NCBI GenBank assembly: GCA_016870155.1
Contig: VGCE01000001.1
Span: 270,001-334,000 of the forward strand
From: Actinomycetota bacterium
Lineage (GTDB): Bacteria; Actinomycetota; Thermoleophilia; Miltoncostaeales; Miltoncostaeaceae
DNA length: 64,000 nt
Reading direction: 5' to 3'
Below the pieces are notes generated by a model, which searched no databases, was not told the origin of the DNA, and saw only the letters and a program-made list of their open reading frames with translations. Positions 17,290 through 26,310 of this stretch are shown one piece after another. Every line of letters starts with the position of its first letter. Position 1 is the first letter of the stretch. Position numbers and translations under genes: made by a program.

Positions 17290-18270
17290 ATGGACGGCGA
17301 GCTCGAGCTGATCCGGCGCATCGCCGCCCGGGTGGGCGTGCGGGGAGGAGTGAGCGTCGGCATCGGCGACGACGCCGCGGTGCTGGAGGACGGCACCGTG
17401 CTCTCGCTCGACATGGTGGTGGACGGCGTGCACGTGACCCGCGCCACCCACTCCCCCGCGGATATCGGCCACACGGCCCTGGCGGTGAACCTGTCCGACG
17501 TGGCAGCCATGGGCGCGGTGCCGGTGGCGGCCTTGGTGGGCCTCGGCGTGCCCGAGGGCCTTTCCGGCGACGACGTGGACGCCATGTACGGGGCGATGGA
17601 GGCCCTTGCCGAGCGCCACGGATTGAGCATCGCCGGGGGCGACGTGTCGGCGTCGCCCGTCCTCACGCTCTCGGTGGCGATCATGGGGCGCACACCGGCG
17701 GGCGTGCGGCCGGTGCTGAGATCCGGCGGCAGGGCCGGCGACCTGCTGGTGGTCACGGGTCCGCTCGGCGCGTCGGCCGCCGGGCTCATGCTGCTGGGCG
17801 ACCCGACGCTCGCACCCGACCTCGCGCATCGGGACGACCTCGTGACCAGCCACCTGCGGCCAGATGCAATGGTGGACGACGGCCTGCACCTCGGTAAGGC
17901 CGGCGCCACGGCGATGATCGACATCTCCGATGGGCTACTCCTCGACGCCGACCGGGTGGGGCGGGCATCGGGTGTGGTTGCGGAGATCGACCTCGCCGCG
18001 GTGCCCGTGGCACCGGGTGTGGCCGAGGTACTCACCGCCGGCTCGGCCACGGGCACCCGCGAGGGGAGCCGCGAGGCCGGCACCGCGCTGTTCGCCGCCA
18101 CCGGGGGCGAGGACTACCAGCTGCTCGCGGCCGTGCCGCCATCGGCCGGGCTGGAGCCCCACGTGAGCGTCGTGGGTCGGCTGGTGGAGGGGCCGTCCGG
18201 CGTGCGTGCGCTGCAGGATGGCCACGACGTCACCCCGGAGCGCCTCGGCTGGGAGCATCGCCTCCCCTAG
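17290..18270 (+). CDS. thiL: Thiamine-monophosphate kinase
   Basis: The 326-residue enzyme phosphorylates thiamine monophosphate to the cofactor thiamine pyrophosphate. The PurM/ThiL fold is clear from SVGIGDDAAVLEDG (residues about 19-32), DMVVDGVHVTRATHSPADIGHTALAVNLSDVAAMGA, and ATAMIDISDGLLLDADRV near residue 207. GGEDYQLLAA is the usual late motif. It is monocistronic with a leaderless-type promoter. Its TAG stop overlaps the stop of the convergent MMPL gene within a CTAG tetranucleotide. It complements the TPP-regulated transporter at the window end. Confidence 0.93.
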   Translation: MDGELELIRRIAARVGVRGGVSVGIGDDAAVLEDGTVLSLDMVVDGVHVTRATHSPADIGHTALAVNLSDVAAMGAVPVAALVGLGVPEGLSGDDVDAMYGAMEALAERHGLSIAGGDVSASPVLTLSVAIMGRTPAGVRPVLRSGGRAGDLLVVTGPLGASAAGLMLLGDPTLAPDLAHRDDLVTSHLRPDAMVDDGLHLGKAGATAMIDISDGLLLDADRVGRASGVVAEIDLAAVPVAPGVAEVLTAGSATGTREGSREAGTALFAATGGEDYQLLAAVPPSAGLEPHVSVVGRLVEGPSGVRALQDGHDVTPERLGWEHRLP

Positions 18271-20357
18271 GGCTGGGAGCGCCCCCGGGCGCGCTTCCAC
18301 AGCGCCGACGGCCACCACGTGCGATCGCCGATGTCCAGCACCAGCGCCGGCACCAGAATCGACCTCACCACCAGGGTGTCGAGCAGCACGCCAAAGGCCA
18401 CGAGGAACCCGATCTGGGTGATGCTGACCAGCGGCAACACCGCCAGCACGGCGAACGTGCCGGCCAGGACCACTCCCGCCGACGTGATGACTCCGCCCGT
18501 CACGGCGAGGCCGCGCAGCATCCCCTCGCGCGTGCCGTGCTGCAGGGTCTCCTCGCGCACGCGCGCCATGAGGAAGATGTTGTAGTCCACGCCCAGCGCC
18601 ACGAGGAATATGAAGCCGAACAAGGGCAGGGCCGGGCTCTCGCCGGCGAACCCCGCGAGGTCGAACACCAGGCTCGCGATGCCGAGGCTCGCGAGGAACG
18701 ACAGGATGACCGTGGCGATGAGGATGACTGGTGCGGCGACCGCCCGCAGCAGGAGCGCGAGGATGCCGAGCACCACGAGCAGCACGATCGGCACCAGCAG
18801 GCGCAGGTCGCGACTGGATGCGGCGTCGAGGTCGGCCTCTACTGCCGTGGGTCCGCCCACCAGCACGCCATCTCCCCCGGCGGCCTTGGTGCGCATGCGC
18901 AGATCGGAGATGTCGGCGTATGCCTCGGTGCTGTACGGGGAGTCCTTCAGCGTGACGTCGTAGAGGGTGCCGGGGGTCCCCGTGCCCACCTCGCGCACCG
19001 CGCTCACGCCCGGCGTCTCGCGCATTGCAGACACCACCGCAGCCGTGTCGGCCCCGGGCGGCACGATCACGTTGGTGGGAGCCGAGGATCCGGCGGGGAA
19101 GGCCGTGTTGATGAGTCGCTGGCCCTGGATGGACTGCACGTCGGATCGGAAGTCATCGGCCGAGGTGAGGGTGGCGTTGTACGACAGCAGGCCCAGGCAC
19201 CCCAGCGCCAGCACCGCGGTGGTGGTGACCCACGTGGCGCGGGGGCGCACGGCCACCCTCTCGCCCAGGCGCCGCCACCACCCCCGGGTCTCGTTGCTGC
19301 CCGTGGTGCCGAGGCGCGGGATGAACGGCCAGAACGCCACGCGCCCGCCCAGCAGCAGCAGCGCGGGCAGCGCCGTGAGCATCACCAGCATGGCCACGAA
19401 CACGCCCATCGCGGCGATGGGACCGAGGCCGGCGGTGCCGTTGACCTCCGCGAGCGTGAGGCACAGCAGGCCTGCGATCACGGTGCCTGCAGACGCAAGG
19501 ATGGCCGGGCCCGCGCGCAGGATAGCCGTGCGCATGGCCTCGTGCTTGTCCGCGGTGCGCCGGAGCTCCTCGCGATATCGCGCGGTGAGCAGCAGCGCGT
19601 AGTCGGTGCCCGTGCCGAACACGAGCACCAGCAGGATTCCCGCGGATTGGCCGTTGACCACCACGCCGGCGTCGGCGATGAGGTAGCCGAGGGCGCGCAC
19701 CGTGATCTCCGCCATCGCCAGTGCGATGAACGGCAGGAACCAGAAGATGGGGCTTCGGTAGATGATGAGCAACAGCACGAACACGATCACGGCCGCGGCC
19801 AGCAGCAGGTTCGTGTTGATTGCGCCGAACACCTCAATGGCATCCGCCGAGATTCCCGCGGGCCCGGTCACCTTCACCTCGAGGCCCGGCGGGGCCGCCG
19901 CCGCGAGGTCGTCGCGCAGCTTCGTGACGTTGTCAAGCAGCAGGTCGGAGTCGCCGTCCACCTTGAGGTTGGCGATGAGCAGCTGGGCGGTGCCGTCCTC
20001 CGACACGGGGCCGGGCACCACGCCCGGCGGCTGCACGCCGTCGGCCAGCGGGTTGTTGAACTTCGCGGTCACCGCGCCCAGCGCCGCGCGGTCGGCGGCA
20101 GTGAGCCCGCCCTCACGCAGGGCCACGGCCACGGCGGGGGTTACGTCACCGCCGGGGAACTTCTCCTGCAGGTCGAGCACGGTGACCGACTCGGCGGCCC
20201 CCGGCAGGAAGCTCGAGGGCTCGTTCGACTGCGCCGACTCGAACTTCGACGCCAGCGGGAACAGCGCCACGAGGATGAGGATCCAGATGCCGAGCACGAT
20301 CCACTTGCCCCACCTGGTGGCGGGGAACGCGGCGATGCGGGAGAGGGTGCTTCTCAC
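18267..20357 (-). CDS. MMPL/RND-family membrane transporter
   Basis: A 696-residue polytopic protein with the two-repeat MMPL/SSD layout: a first transmembrane helix at residues about 14-33, a large extracytoplasmic domain, about five helices between 165 and 325 (DYALLLTARYREELRR is the MMPL signature with its acidic residue), a second soluble domain, and a second helix set with GVDYNIFLMARVREE at about 600-615. Relatives export lipids or drugs in actinobacteria. The substrate is unknown. The GTG start at 20355-20357 has a TACTGT -10 box 7 bases upstream, which decides the start against the longer open frame. Confidence 0.88.
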   Translation of the reverse strand: MRSTLSRIAAFPATRWGKWIVLGIWILILVALFPLASKFESAQSNEPSSFLPGAAESVTVLDLQEKFPGGDVTPAVAVALREGGLTAADRAALGAVTAKFNNPLADGVQPPGVVPGPVSEDGTAQLLIANLKVDGDSDLLLDNVTKLRDDLAAAAPPGLEVKVTGPAGISADAIEVFGAINTNLLLAAAVIVFVLLLIIYRSPIFWFLPFIALAMAEITVRALGYLIADAGVVVNGQSAGILLVLVFGTGTDYALLLTARYREELRRTADKHEAMRTAILRAGPAILASAGTVIAGLLCLTLAEVNGTAGLGPIAAMGVFVAMLVMLTALPALLLLGGRVAFWPFIPRLGTTGSNETRGWWRRLGERVAVRPRATWVTTTAVLALGCLGLLSYNATLTSADDFRSDVQSIQGQRLINTAFPAGSSAPTNVIVPPGADTAAVVSAMRETPGVSAVREVGTGTPGTLYDVTLKDSPYSTEAYADISDLRMRTKAAGGDGVLVGGPTAVEADLDAASSRDLRLLVPIVLLVVLGILALLLRAVAAPVILIATVILSFLASLGIASLVFDLAGFAGESPALPLFGFIFLVALGVDYNIFLMARVREETLQHGTREGMLRGLAVTGGVITSAGVVLAGTFAVLAVLPLVSITQIGFLVAFGVLLDTLVVRSILVPALVLDIGDRTWWPSALWKRARGRSQP

Positions 20358-20427
20358 GCGGGCGACAGTACCCGCGGTGCTTGCGCGTGCACCGAGTGAA
20401 CGGTCATGCGCGTCGGGGGGCGATACC

Positions 20428-20784
20428 GTGCAACACGTGCAGGATCTGATCTCGCAGCTGGATGCCTTCGAGTCCCTCGTGGAGGAGGCCGTGCAGGACA
20501 TCCCGGAGCCGTTCGCATCGGCCCTGGACGAGGTGGCGCTGATCGTGGAGGATCACGCCGTGGGGCGATCGCTCTACGGGCTGTACGAGGGGCATCCGCT
20601 CACCACCGGCACGATCCCCTCGGGCGCCATACCGCCGCGCATCACGATCTACATGCACCCAATGGTGGATCACTTCCGTGACCCCGCGGTGCTGCGCCAC
20701 CAGGTGCGGGTGACCGTGCTGCATGAGCTGGGCCACCACATGGGGCTCGACGAGGACCGCCTCGACGAGCTCGGCTACGCGTGA
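20428..20784 (+). CDS. Small zincin-like metallopeptidase-domain protein
   Basis: A 118-residue protein with the zinc-binding helix LHELGHHMGLDEDRLDELG (HExxH then a downstream Asp/Glu) near its C-terminus, plus an N-terminal helical part (FESLVEEAVQDIPEPFASAL). This is the compact minimal-zincin family (COG3824 type), cytoplasmic and of unknown substrate. The GTG at 20428-20430 follows a GGGGGG Shine-Dalgarno 7 bases upstream; a second GTG nine bases later is possible. It is divergent from the MMPL gene. Confidence 0.82.
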   Translation: MQHVQDLISQLDAFESLVEEAVQDIPEPFASALDEVALIVEDHAVGRSLYGLYEGHPLTTGTIPSGAIPPRITIYMHPMVDHFRDPAVLRHQVRVTVLHELGHHMGLDEDRLDELGYA

Positions 20785-20832
20785 ACCACGCCTGAGCCGA
20801 GCCCGCCGGGCGGGCCACGCCGTGCGGAGCGA

Positions 20833-21501
20833 CTACGCTCGCGCCGGCGCGTTCTCGAGGCCGGTGACGTTGATCGAGGCCTCCCCGCCGTAGCGCTTGT
20901 TGAGGTTGATGATGATGGCCGTCATCCCCTCGATGATGATCGCGTTGGCCAGCGGGCCGGCATCGAGGCCCCGGCATCCCGGGATGTCCTTGGTGAGGTC
21001 GATGACGGCCTCGCGGGCATCCTTGCTCTTGCCGCACACCAGGACGTCGCCCTCGATGGGGTGACGCTCCTGCAGCGCCGCGGCCGGCAGGTTGTTGTAG
21101 GCCACGACCACCTTGGCCTCAGGGGCCAGGTTCTGGATCTGGTGGGCGCATGAGGCGGCCGGCAGATCGAGCACCGCCATCGCCCCGCTCTTGCCGAACT
21201 TGAGCGCGTTGACCACGCTCACGAGCACCTTTCCGGCGAGCGGCTCCGCCAGCGCCGGCATGGTTGCCTCGATGCCCTCGAAGGGGATCGACAGCACGGC
21301 AAGCTCGCCGGCGGCCGCGGCCTCGGCGTTCTCCATGGGCATGAACGTGCCCTCCGGGTAGGCCTCGCGCAGGCCGTCTGCGGCCTGGTCGGCGCGCTCC
21401 TGGCTGCGCGAGCCCACGATGATCTCGTGGCCCGCGGCGGCAAACGTGATGGCGAGACCGCGACCGAGGTCGCCGGTGCCGCCGAAGATCGCGATCTTCA
21501 C
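20833..21501 (-). CDS. npdG: NADPH:F420 oxidoreductase (NpdG/Fno type)
   Basis: The 222-residue protein begins VKIAIFGGTGDLGRGLAITFAAAGHEIIVGSRS, a Rossmann loop with the TGDLG pattern and a downstream Ser-Arg typical of F420-dependent NADP reductases. It carries hydride between NADPH and coenzyme F420. SIPFEGIEATMPALAEPLAGKVLVSVVN and CGKSKDAREAVIDL also fit. The GTG start overlaps the folD stop (GTGA), so F420 and folate one-carbon genes are coupled. F420 use is consistent with an actinobacterium; no F420 synthesis gene is in the window. Confidence 0.88.
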   Translation of the reverse strand: MKIAIFGGTGDLGRGLAITFAAAGHEIIVGSRSQERADQAADGLREAYPEGTFMPMENAEAAAAGELAVLSIPFEGIEATMPALAEPLAGKVLVSVVNALKFGKSGAMAVLDLPAASCAHQIQNLAPEAKVVVAYNNLPAAALQERHPIEGDVLVCGKSKDAREAVIDLTKDIPGCRGLDAGPLANAIIIEGMTAIIINLNKRYGGEASINVTGLENAPARA

Positions 21502-22376
21502 GTGATGATTCCCCTCGTAGGTTCGTCCCCCATCCGACGCTCGGCGGATTGGAGGGTGTTCGCCAATAGGAAAGCGATTGTCATGGGTCCCACGCCCCCG
21601 GGAACGGGAGTGATGGCCCCCGCGACCTCGGCCACCTCGTCGTAGGCGACGTCCCCGCACAGGCGGTCGTCGAGGCGATTCATGCCCACGTCGACCACGG
21701 TGGTGCCGGGCTTGACCCAGTCGCCGCGCACCATCTCGGCCACGCCCACGGCCGCCACGATGACGTCGGCTTCGCGGCACACCGCCGCCAGGTCGCGCGT
21801 GCGCGAGTGCGTGATGGTGACCGTGGCGTTGCGCTCGAGCAGCATGAGCGCCTGCGGCTTGCCCACGATCACCGACCGGCCGATCACCACCGCATTAGCC
21901 CCCTCGAGGTTCACCCCTGCGTCGTCGAGCAGCCACATCACGCCGCTCGGCGTGCACGGGCGCAGGCAGGGCTCGCCGCGCACCAGGTGCCCGATGTTCA
22001 CGGGCGAGAACCCATCGACGTCCTTCGACGGCGCGATGTGCGCCGCGATGGCGGGCTCTGCGAGGGGCTCGGGCACCGGCAGCTGCACCAGCATGCCGTC
22101 CACCGTGTCGTCCGCGGCGAGGCGGTCGAGCAGGGCGTCCATCTCGGCCTGCGTGGTGCCGGCGGGCAGCTTGATGCGCTCCACCGTCATACCGGCCTCC
22201 TCGGCCTGCTGCGCCTTGTTGCGCTGGTAGATCTCGCTGGCGGGGTCGTCGCCTACCTGGATTCCCACAAGACCGGGCTTGCGCCCGTGCTTCTTCTCGA
22301 AGGCCGCGCAGCCCTCGGCCACCCGCTCGCGCACCCTGCGGGCGCCGTCGCGCCCGTCGATCACCGTGGCGCTCAT
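21498..22376 (-). CDS. folD: Bifunctional methylenetetrahydrofolate dehydrogenase/cyclohydrolase
   Basis: A 292-residue FolD interconverting methylene-, methenyl- and formyl-tetrahydrofolate with NADP. It shows GIQVGDDPASEIYQRNKAQQAEEAGM with the active-site Tyr/Lys region, VQLPVPEPL, KDVDGFSPVNIGHLVRGE, CTPSGVMWLL, VVIGRSVIVGKPQALML and a C-terminal TPVPGGVGPMTIAFLL. Length and order are normal. The start codon overlaps the pcrA stop by 4 bases. It is transcribed with pcrA and npdG. Confidence 0.95.
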   Translation of the reverse strand: MSATVIDGRDGARRVRERVAEGCAAFEKKHGRKPGLVGIQVGDDPASEIYQRNKAQQAEEAGMTVERIKLPAGTTQAEMDALLDRLAADDTVDGMLVQLPVPEPLAEPAIAAHIAPSKDVDGFSPVNIGHLVRGEPCLRPCTPSGVMWLLDDAGVNLEGANAVVIGRSVIVGKPQALMLLERNATVTITHSRTRDLAAVCREADVIVAAVGVAEMVRGDWVKPGTTVVDVGMNRLDDRLCGDVAYDEVAEVAGAITPVPGGVGPMTIAFLLANTLQSAERRMGDEPTRGIIT

Positions 22377-24508
22377 CCGGCCACCTTTCGCATCGGTGCC
22401 ATGTCGGCCATCAGCACTCGCTCCTTGTCGTCAAATCGCACCTGGATCAGTCGGCCCTTCTGCTGCACTGCCGTGATGACGCCCTCCCCGAACGACTCGT
22501 GCACCACCGCGTCGCCGATGTCGAAGTCGGGCGCCACGATGGCGCTTCCCGCCTCCACCGTGGGCGTGGCCCGTCGCGCGGGCCGCCCCAGGGCATCGTC
22601 GGGGATTTCCTCGATGAACCGCGAGGGGATGGAGTACATGCGGTTGCCCCGCAGCGACCGGCTGTCGGCATGGGAGAGGACCAACCGCTCGCGGGCCCGG
22701 GTAAGAGCCACGTAGCAAAGGCGCCGTTCCTCCTCGAGCCCGTCGGGGTCATCGATCGAGCGCACGTGCGGGAAAAGACCCTCCTCGAGGCCCGTGACCA
22801 TCACCACGTCGTACTCGAGGCCCTTGGCGTTGTGGACGGTCATCAGGGTGACCGTTCCCGCGTCGTCCCGGGCGTCGTCCACGGCCGACACCAGCGCGAC
22901 CTCCTCGAGGAATCCCGACAGCGTGGGCTGCTCGGCGCGCGCGGCGTACTCGGCCGCCACGCCCAGGAGCTCCTGCAGGTTGTCGAGTCGCCCCAGCCCC
23001 GCCTCGGCCGGGCCGTCGGCCAGAAGGGCATCCCGCAGGCCGGAGTCCTCGATCGCGCGTTCCATCACGCGCTCGGGCGGGGCGCCCGAGGCGTCCATGG
23101 CGCGCAGGCGCTCGATGAGGCCGCCCAGCGAGCCGAGGGCGTCGCGCTGCACGGCGTTGAGGCGGGGCGCCAGGTCGGGCTCGCGCGCCACGACGTCCAT
23201 GGTGGTGCCGTGCGCCTCAGCGGCCTCGGCCACCTTGGCCAGCGCAGCGGGCCCGAGGCCCCGCTTGGGGCTGCCGGCGGCGCGCGCGAAGGCCTCGCGG
23301 TCGGCCGGGTTGGCCACCACGCGCAGGTAGGCCATGAGGTCCTTCACCTCGGCGCGCTCGTAGAAACGCGGGCCCCCCAGCACCTGGTAGGTGATGCCCG
23401 ACCTCACCAGCTGGTCCTCGATCACGCGGCTCTGCGCGTGGGTGCGGTAGAAGACCGCGATCTCGTCGAGCGAGCGCCCCTCGGCCGTTGCCCGGCCGAT
23501 CTCGCGCACCACGAGGCGGGCCTCGTCGTGCTCGTCGGTGCACACCTCCACCGCCACGGGCTCTCCCCCCTCGCGGTCGGTGAACAGCCGCTTGGCGTGG
23601 CGGCCGCGGTTGTTGCGCACCACCGCGTTGGCCGCCTCGAGGATGGTGGAGGTGGACCGGTAGTTCTGCTCGAGCGGGATGACCGTGGCCTCGGGGTAGT
23701 CGGCCTTGAACTCGAGGATGTTGCGGATGTCCGCACCACGCCATGAGTAGATGCCCTGGTCGTCATCGCCCACCACCATCACGTTGCGCTCGGGCTCGGC
23801 GAGGATCCTCACCAGCCAGTACTGCGCGTGGTTGGTGTCCTGGTACTCGTCGACCAGCACGTGGCGGAACCGGCGCTGCCAGCGCTCGCGCACCGCCTGG
23901 TCGCGGCGCAACATGTCCACCGTGACCATGAGAAGGTCATCGAAGTCCACGGCCTGGTTGGCGATGAGGCGGTCCTGGTAGCGCTGGTACAGCCGCGCGA
24001 TGCCCTGCTCGGGCTCGTCAGGGGCGCGATCGGCCAGGTCGCGCGGGTGCAGCAGCTCGTTCTTGGCGGCCGAGATGTGGCCGAGGACCGCGCGCGGGGT
24101 CAGCCGCTTGGGGTCGATGCCCTCGTCCTTGAGGATGTCGCGCATGAGCCGCTGCTGGTCGGCGTCGTCGTAGATGCTGAACGTGCGCTCGTACCCCGCC
24201 GCCTCGTGCTCGATGCGCAGCATGCGCGCGCAGGCCGAGTGGAAGGTGGACGCCCACAACCCCGACGCCCCGTCCCCGATGAGCTCGGCGATGCGATCGC
24301 GCATCTCGCCGGCGGCCTTGTTGGTGAAGGTGATGGCCAGGATCTCGCGCACGGGCACGCCGCGCTCGCGCACCAGGTGGGCGATGCGGTGGGTGATGAC
24401 GCGGGTCTTGCCGCTGCCCGCGCCTGCCAGCACCAGCAGGGGGCCGTCACCGTGCAGCACGGCCTCGCGCTGAGGTGGGTTGAGGCTTCCCAGGAGATCC
24501 GTGCTCAC
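22373..24508 (-). CDS. pcrA: UvrD/PcrA-type ATP-dependent DNA helicase
   Basis: A 711-residue SF1A helicase moving 3' to 5' in repair and replication restart. Motifs in order: Q motif LNPPQREAVLH, Walker A GAGSGKT (about 30-36), TFTNKAAGEMRDR, Walker B VDEYQDTNHAQY, QGIYSWRGADI, QNYRSTSTILEAAN, and TVHNAKGLEYDVVMVTGLEEGLFPH. The C-terminus GDAVVHESFGEGVITAV...VRFDDKERVL is the Tudor-like RNA-polymerase-binding tail seen in PcrA. The GTG start at 24506-24508 has a TACCTT -10 box 6 bases upstream. Confidence 0.95.
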   Translation of the reverse strand: MSTDLLGSLNPPQREAVLHGDGPLLVLAGAGSGKTRVITHRIAHLVRERGVPVREILAITFTNKAAGEMRDRIAELIGDGASGLWASTFHSACARMLRIEHEAAGYERTFSIYDDADQQRLMRDILKDEGIDPKRLTPRAVLGHISAAKNELLHPRDLADRAPDEPEQGIARLYQRYQDRLIANQAVDFDDLLMVTVDMLRRDQAVRERWQRRFRHVLVDEYQDTNHAQYWLVRILAEPERNVMVVGDDDQGIYSWRGADIRNILEFKADYPEATVIPLEQNYRSTSTILEAANAVVRNNRGRHAKRLFTDREGGEPVAVEVCTDEHDEARLVVREIGRATAEGRSLDEIAVFYRTHAQSRVIEDQLVRSGITYQVLGGPRFYERAEVKDLMAYLRVVANPADREAFARAAGSPKRGLGPAALAKVAEAAEAHGTTMDVVAREPDLAPRLNAVQRDALGSLGGLIERLRAMDASGAPPERVMERAIEDSGLRDALLADGPAEAGLGRLDNLQELLGVAAEYAARAEQPTLSGFLEEVALVSAVDDARDDAGTVTLMTVHNAKGLEYDVVMVTGLEEGLFPHVRSIDDPDGLEEERRLCYVALTRARERLVLSHADSRSLRGNRMYSIPSRFIEEIPDDALGRPARRATPTVEAGSAIVAPDFDIGDAVVHESFGEGVITAVQQKGRLIQVRFDDKERVLMADMAPMRKVAG

Positions 24509-24560
24509 CGGGCAAAGGTAGCGCCCGAGGCGGACACCCAGAGGGGGGTCGGGGGGCTGC

Positions 24561-25334
24561 CTAGGCGGCGTCCACGGACGCCCTGCGGGCCTCGCGGATG
24601 CCCTCCTTCACCTGGTCGCGGCAGTCGGGGTCGTCGGCCTTCGGCGGCGGCTCCTCGCCGGCGCGCAGTGCGGCGATCTCGGCCTCGAGCTCCTCCACCC
24701 GCTGGATGAGGCAGTCGAGGGCGTCGGCGACGGGGTCGGGAAGGCGCGTGTGATCGAGGTCCGGGTGGTGGATCTTCTCTGGGTCCACGCGCTGGCCCTC
24801 CAGCACCACCGGCTGGCCGGGGTTACCCACCACGGTGGAGTTCGCAGGGACGTCCTTCACCACGATGGACCCCGCGCCGATCTTGGCCCCCTCGCCGATC
24901 TCCAGCGGACCCAGCACCGCTGCGCCCGCGCCCACGATCACGCCATCGCGCAGCGTGGGGTGGCGCTTGCCGCCGTGCTTGCCGGTGCCGCCGAGGGTCA
25001 CGCCCTGGTACACCGTGACGTCCTCGCCGATCTCGGTGGTCTCGCCGATCACCACGCCCATGCCGTGGTCGATGAAGAACCCCGGGCCGATGATTGCACC
25101 GGGGTGGATCTCGATGCCGGTGACGAGCCGCGACACCTGGCTCACCACGCGGGCGGGCAGGTGCAGGCCGCGGAGGTTGAGCCGGTGGGCCGCCCGATGC
25201 ATCCACACCGCGTGCAGCCCGGGGTAGGTGAGCACCAGCTCGGCGGTGCTGCGCGCGGCGGGGTCGCGCTCGCGCGCGGCATCGAGATCGCGCCGCAGCG
25301 CGGACGAGATTCGGCTGAGCCGGCCATCAGGCAT
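24561..25334 (-). CDS. cysE: Serine O-acetyltransferase
   Basis: The 257-residue enzyme acetylates serine for cysteine synthesis. The left-handed beta-helix of hexapeptide repeats runs from about residue 75 ([30 protein letters not shown]) to 165, with the catalytic His/Asp in GFFIDHGMG and [14 protein letters not shown]. The tail after residue 170 is longer and partly coiled-coil ([16 protein letters not shown]), unlike the short C-terminal tail that docks into CysK in enterics. A TATACT -10 box (plus-strand 25341-25346) lies 6 bases before the ATG, a leaderless start. Confidence 0.93.
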   Translation of the reverse strand: MPDGRLSRISSALRRDLDAARERDPAARSTAELVLTYPGLHAVWMHRAAHRLNLRGLHLPARVVSQVSRLVTGIEIHPGAIIGPGFFIDHGMGVVIGETTEIGEDVTVYQGVTLGGTGKHGGKRHPTLRDGVIVGAGAAVLGPLEIGEGAKIGAGSIVVKDVPANSTVVGNPGQPVVLEGQRVDPEKIHHPDLDHTRLPDPVADALDCLIQRVEELEAEIAALRAGEEPPPKADDPDCRDQVKEGIREARRASVDAA

Positions 25335-25340
25335 GCGCCG

Positions 25341-25348
25341 AGTATATT
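25341..25348. promoter_or_regulatory. Overlapping divergent -10 boxes for cysE and the NIL gene
   Basis: The near-palindrome AGTATATT reads TATACT on the minus strand (25346-25341), 6 bases before the cysE ATG, and TATATT on the plus strand (25343-25348). The plus-strand start would fall at or near an ATG at 25356 that opens a 12-codon frame ending inside the NIL gene. The two promoters share bases, so the polymerases should exclude each other and expression may be reciprocal. Confidence 0.5.
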
Positions 25349-25375
25349 CACGCCCATGTCGAAGGAGCGCATCCG

Positions 25376-25612
25376 GTGGCCAGCATCCGCGTGAGACTCA
25401 CGTTTCCGGAGGACCTCGTGCGCGAGCCGATCGTGCACCGGCTCTCCACCGAGCATGACGTCGTATGCAACATCCGGCGAGCGGACGTTCGCGACCGCAC
25501 CGGCTGGGTGATCCTCGAGATCAGCGGTGACGCCGACCACCTGGTGGATGTGCGCCGGTGGCTCGAGGACACCGGAGTGCGGGTCGACGACCTCGAGCCC
25601 TACCTTCTCTAG
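25376..25612 (+). CDS. NIL-domain protein
   Basis: A 78-residue stand-alone NIL domain (ferredoxin-like fold): [21 protein letters not shown], then [22 protein letters not shown] and [22 protein letters not shown] domains are known at the C-terminus of methionine ABC transporter ATPases, where they bind methionine, and in sulfur-related ferredoxins. Here it lies between cysE and cysK, supporting a sulfur role. The GTG at 25376 follows an AGGAG sequence about 9 bases upstream. Confidence 0.8.
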   Translation: MASIRVRLTFPEDLVREPIVHRLSTEHDVVCNIRRADVRDRTGWVILEISGDADHLVDVRRWLEDTGVRVDDLEPYLL

Positions 25613-25673
25613 CGTCACCGCAGACGGGGCCCAGTGCCAGATCGGGCCGTCACCCACCGCCCGCGCGGTGCGA

Positions 25674-26279
25674 ATGGAGAACGTGCGCGCCCGCGACCTG
25701 GCAGCCCTGCAGGCGCTGATCGAGGCCGTGCCGACGGTCCCGCCGTACGACGTGGCGCTAGAGCCCGGGGACCCCGTGGCGCCGCTGGTGCGCGCGGCAG
25801 GCTTCGAGGCCTACGCCACCACGGTGAAGTTCGCACGAGCCATCGAGGGGCTGCACGAGGGCGACCCCGCCGACGGGGTGCGCCTGCTCACCTACGACAA
25901 CGCCATGGCCGAGCGCTACGACGAGGCCGAGTTCGACGCCCTGCACGGGCTGGCCATCTACAAGGCCATGGGAAGGCCCACGGGCTACAACCGGGGCGCG
26001 GGCTACGGCGACTTCACGGTGGCCCTGCGCCGCGACACCCTCATCGGGTTCTGCTTCACCCAGGTGCCCGAGGGCATCATCTGGTGGCTCGGCGTGGTGC
26101 CCGAGGAGCGCCGCAAGGGCGTGGCCCGCATGCTCATCTGCTCAGCCGCGCGCGCCACGCGCACCGCCGGCGGCACCCACCTGCTGGTGGAGGCCGAGGA
26201 CACCCCCGAGGCCAGGGCGTTCTTCGGCGCCCTTGGATTCCGCGAGCGCGGGACCCGGGAACTGCTGATAAGGGGCTGA
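25674..26279 (+). CDS. GNAT-family N-acetyltransferase
   Basis: About 201 residues. The C-terminal half is a GNAT domain: TLIGFCFTQVPEGIIWWLGVVPEERRKGVARMLICSAA gives the beta4 and Q/RxxGxG/A acetyl-CoA loop (ERRKGVA), followed by LLVEAEDTPEARAFFGALGFRERG. The N-terminal half is unassigned. The ATG at 25674 is chosen; a GTG two codons upstream is possible. It is 61 bases after the NIL gene on the same strand, so probably co-transcribed. The substrate is unknown; a link to cysteine or serine acetylation is only contextual. Confidence 0.75.
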   Translation: MENVRARDLAALQALIEAVPTVPPYDVALEPGDPVAPLVRAAGFEAYATTVKFARAIEGLHEGDPADGVRLLTYDNAMAERYDEAEFDALHGLAIYKAMGRPTGYNRGAGYGDFTVALRRDTLIGFCFTQVPEGIIWWLGVVPEERRKGVARMLICSAARATRTAGGTHLLVEAEDTPEARAFFGALGFRERGTRELLIRG

Positions 26280-26310
26280 GCGATCGCGCGGCGGGCGGCG
26301 ACGGGGTCCG

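Noticed and set aside
16956-18101. 381-codon frame suggesting a longer GatC
   Set aside because: The extension is antisense to thiL and Ser/Thr/Pro-rich; GatC itself begins at MIDEDTVRHVARLA with a promoter just upstream.
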